Assembly (NCBI GenBank): GCA_947034885.2
Contig: OX344750.2
Coordinates: forward strand, 16,362,053 to 16,426,052
Origin: Thuidium tamariscinum
Lineage: Eukaryota > Streptophyta > Bryopsida > Hypnales > Thuidiaceae
Direction: 5' to 3'
Length of the DNA: 64,000 nt
Part shown: in pieces, positions 61,606 through 64,000 of the stretch
How the letters are laid out: each line of letters begins with the position of its first letter
Numbering within the stretch: the first letter of the stretch is position 1
Program-made: the position numbers and the translations under genes
Notes under the pieces: generated by a model
Seen by the model: only the letters and a program-made list of their open reading frames with translations
Database searches by the model: none
What the model was told of the DNA's origin: nothing

Positions 61606-63956
61606 TTGCATCCTCTAATCATGAGATCATAAAAAATTCAATATCTGCCATCTCAAGATTGACAACTAATTACATCAAAAAATCATATTAAAAAATTTAG
61701 TGTATAACTTTTATTTGAATATATATTGCAAGGAAGAGGGTGGAGTGAAGGTGTCTAATTTCTACCAAAATGAAGTGGCACGTGATACATTCTTCACCAT
61801 GTTTTTTCAAAGCAGAGGGCAACCATTCAATGCATCCAAAAAAAGAAATCACCTCCTAGTTTGCCATTAATTCCCTCCTTCTCTCAAAAATCACAACCTG
61901 TTGATTTTTTTTAAGAAAAAATGCTTGCCCTCTAAAATGTTGTTGATTTCTTAGAAAATCTCAAGCCAATGATCTTTGTGAGATTTAATTTGAGTTGTCC
62001 AAATATAAATTCAAAACACAGATATAGCTTCTTTATGAATATCAAATATGGCTATGCATACTTGATATCGGTACATGTATGAATAGTAAATATAGGTACA
62101 AATATGGGTATGGAAATGGATACGGATATGGGATTCATGATTTTGAATTGTCAAATAAACTAGGTTCTCATATTTATAAGTATGCTGGGGGAAGAGAGGG
62201 AGGGTAGGCAATTAATTTTAATTAATTAATTTTTTTAAATCCTAGGGATTTTAAGGGGATTTATTTATTTTCATAAAAATTGAATTTCTTTTTTAGATGC
62301 AATCCAACCAAAGGGCACTTGATCCATGTATAGTTACCCCAAGTTGTGTGAATAAGGTAGCAACACCTAATACAGACATTTTGTGTTTTCTAACACCAAA
62401 AAATGGCTATTTTTTGGGATCATTTGACCTTCAAAGGAGTGAGGCTAAAAAAAATGCAGTTCTTGCCTTATTCACTAGAGCTATCCTAATTTATAATATT
62501 GTACCCTCCTAATAAAGAAAGTCATGACATATTCAAGATTATTCAATGAACTGACCAAAAAATTAACCATCTTCAATCTCAACCACTAAAGAATTCTTTT
62601 GTGAGATTGCCAAAGTTCCTAGCATATTTTTTATTAGATTGGTACATTACATTTTCAATGAGTTTAAGGGGAAGAGTTTATATATGGTAAGACACCTACA
62701 TAAGGATTTTTTATATGAAAGGTGCTGTACTCAAAGGATACAAGACAAATCTTGATGCACGTAGACCAAAGTACCTTTCATATATAAGGATTAGCTTACA
62801 AAAGTGTCACAATATAAGGTGGGAGCAAGATGGAGGGAGCTTTTGCAAAGAAGATGCCTTCCAATCAAAGGGGACCTAATTATAAGAAAAGGGGTGTTTT
62901 AAGTGCAATCCTAGCAATAATGATTTGAAAGGGGTGTTTATAGCAAAATTTTGTTGAAACACATGTTTCGTAGTCAAATTTCACTAAGAGCACACTTTTC
63001 AAATCATTAGTTAGTATAGGACTATACCCGTATGACTATATCTCTAAATACCTTTTTCTTATAGTACTTGCCTCCACCCAACATGTCTTTGAAGGTTTAA
63101 AATTTATTGAGTCTAATGTTATGTACCCTCCATATCTAAAATCTTGAAAGTAAAGGATGTTTAAAATCTAGTGGACAAGTCCATTCCCCTTGAGACCGAT
63201 TATACAAATTTCAACCTTTTGTCCAATTACAAGTGAAGATTTCACGCCTTTTATACAACAACTTAGCCTTGCCATTAATTGCTAAATGCCCAAGGCACCA
63301 AAATTTGGTATTTGCAAAACTTTGAAGTTAAATAAAATCTAACCAAGTTTCTATTTTTAGTATTTTATATTTCTGAAAAGTTCTTTTTAAAGTCTAGTTT
63401 TAGTGCCAAAAATCTGATTTTGAAAATGAATGATAGTAATTTTTCTATTCAAGAGTTTGTGCAAGGGTACCTCTTGCAATGATCTTGATTTTCTGTAGTG
63501 TTGAGAGCTCTTGAAAATGAGCCTCAAATACACTAAATCTTCAAGAAAAAATCACATTCAAAATCCATTTAAAAAAGTTGTAGAGTAGATTTTAAGAAGC
63601 CATAAATTGGTTGGAGTTATGTATGTTAGGCTTTTTAACCTCATATTTTTTTAATCACCAACTTATCAGATTTGACTTGCAAAAAGAGGATAGAAAGACT
63701 TCACATTACTTTTGCAGTTTTAACACCCTCATGGTCAAACATTATAATCTTTCATTCTATAAGTGATATTATTATCTTTTCTTGTCCTATGCAATCTCTA
63801 GCATCTCTAGTTTGAGTTTATACAGTTACATTTTTCAAAAGATTGATACAACTTATCAAAATGTAGTCATTTTGTTCAATTTAGAGCAAATTCCAAGAAG
63901 CTCAAAATAGGCCTTGGGCATTTAGGGGTTTAGTTCAAAACTTCCCTAAGTTACTA
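61606..63956. other. AT-rich DNA without a gene
   Basis: Only short chance frames. A CTCTTGCAATGATC at 63470 may be the end of another ATTGCAAGAAAC-family copy whose other end was not located. Confidence 0.5.
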
Positions 63957-64000
63957 AGGTAGAAGGGTCTTAAAATGGAGCGGGTTCTAAAATGGTGCCC
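63957..64000 (+). mobile_element. TA-flanked MITE, AGGTRRRAGG family, copy 5, cut by the window end
   Basis: Starts AGGTAGAAGGGTCTTAAAAT after TA and continues GAGCGGGTTCTAAAATGG to the last base, matching copy 2 and its relatives. Confidence 0.7.

Overview
ORGANISM. This is nuclear DNA of a green plant or alga. Two spliced genes are of plant type: an RSZ-class SR protein and a CC1-like/RBM39-type splicing factor. Both carry AAACCCTA (telo-box) motifs at their 5' ends and use GT-AG introns. Around them lie tens of kilobases of AT-rich, transposon-filled sequence. piggyBac and Crypton-like transposases point away from seed plants and toward a streptophyte alga (a charophyte such as Chara would fit) or another non-seed lineage. 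That placement is inference; no organellar, rRNA or tRNA gene was seen. LAYOUT. 1-1602 (-): decayed hAT-like (ZNF862-type) transposase running off the window. 2.5-8 kb: repeats and MITEs. 8427-10532 (-): RSZ-type SR gene with a duplicated RRM exon. 10.9-20.4 kb: MITEs and AT-rich DNA. 20411-25939 (-): thirteen-exon CC1-like/RBM39 gene. 26-31.8 kb: AT-rich DNA with MITE copies. 31837-38437: a nest in which a 6.3 kb PIF/Harbinger element (MYB-like ORF plus DDE transposase) sits inside a roughly 272 bp MITE and itself carries a 593 bp hAT foldback element. 41059-48963 (+): 3' part of an unrecognised host gene with tandemly duplicated exons. Its last intron holds a 6.36 kb piggyBac element (TTAA target sites, 15 bp perfect terminal repeats). 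49835-53065 (+): Crypton-like (DUF3504) tyrosine recombinase in three exons, with a MITE filling most of its first intron. 53-64 kb: AT-rich DNA with further MITEs and short tandem arrays. HOW IT FITS TOGETHER. The two intact host genes are both nuclear pre-mRNA splicing factors on the minus strand. The rest is a layered record of DNA transposons from at least four superfamilies (hAT, PIF/Harbinger, piggyBac, Crypton) and their short derivatives, with many exact target-site duplications still readable. The transposase genes are nearly full length but each is interrupted by in-frame stops; the best-aligned of these fall where relatives carry glutamine. The most noteworthy items are the pair of same-length, apparently mutually exclusive RRM exons in the SR gene, the piggyBac element inside a host intron, the three-level nest, and the intron-bearing Crypton-like gene.
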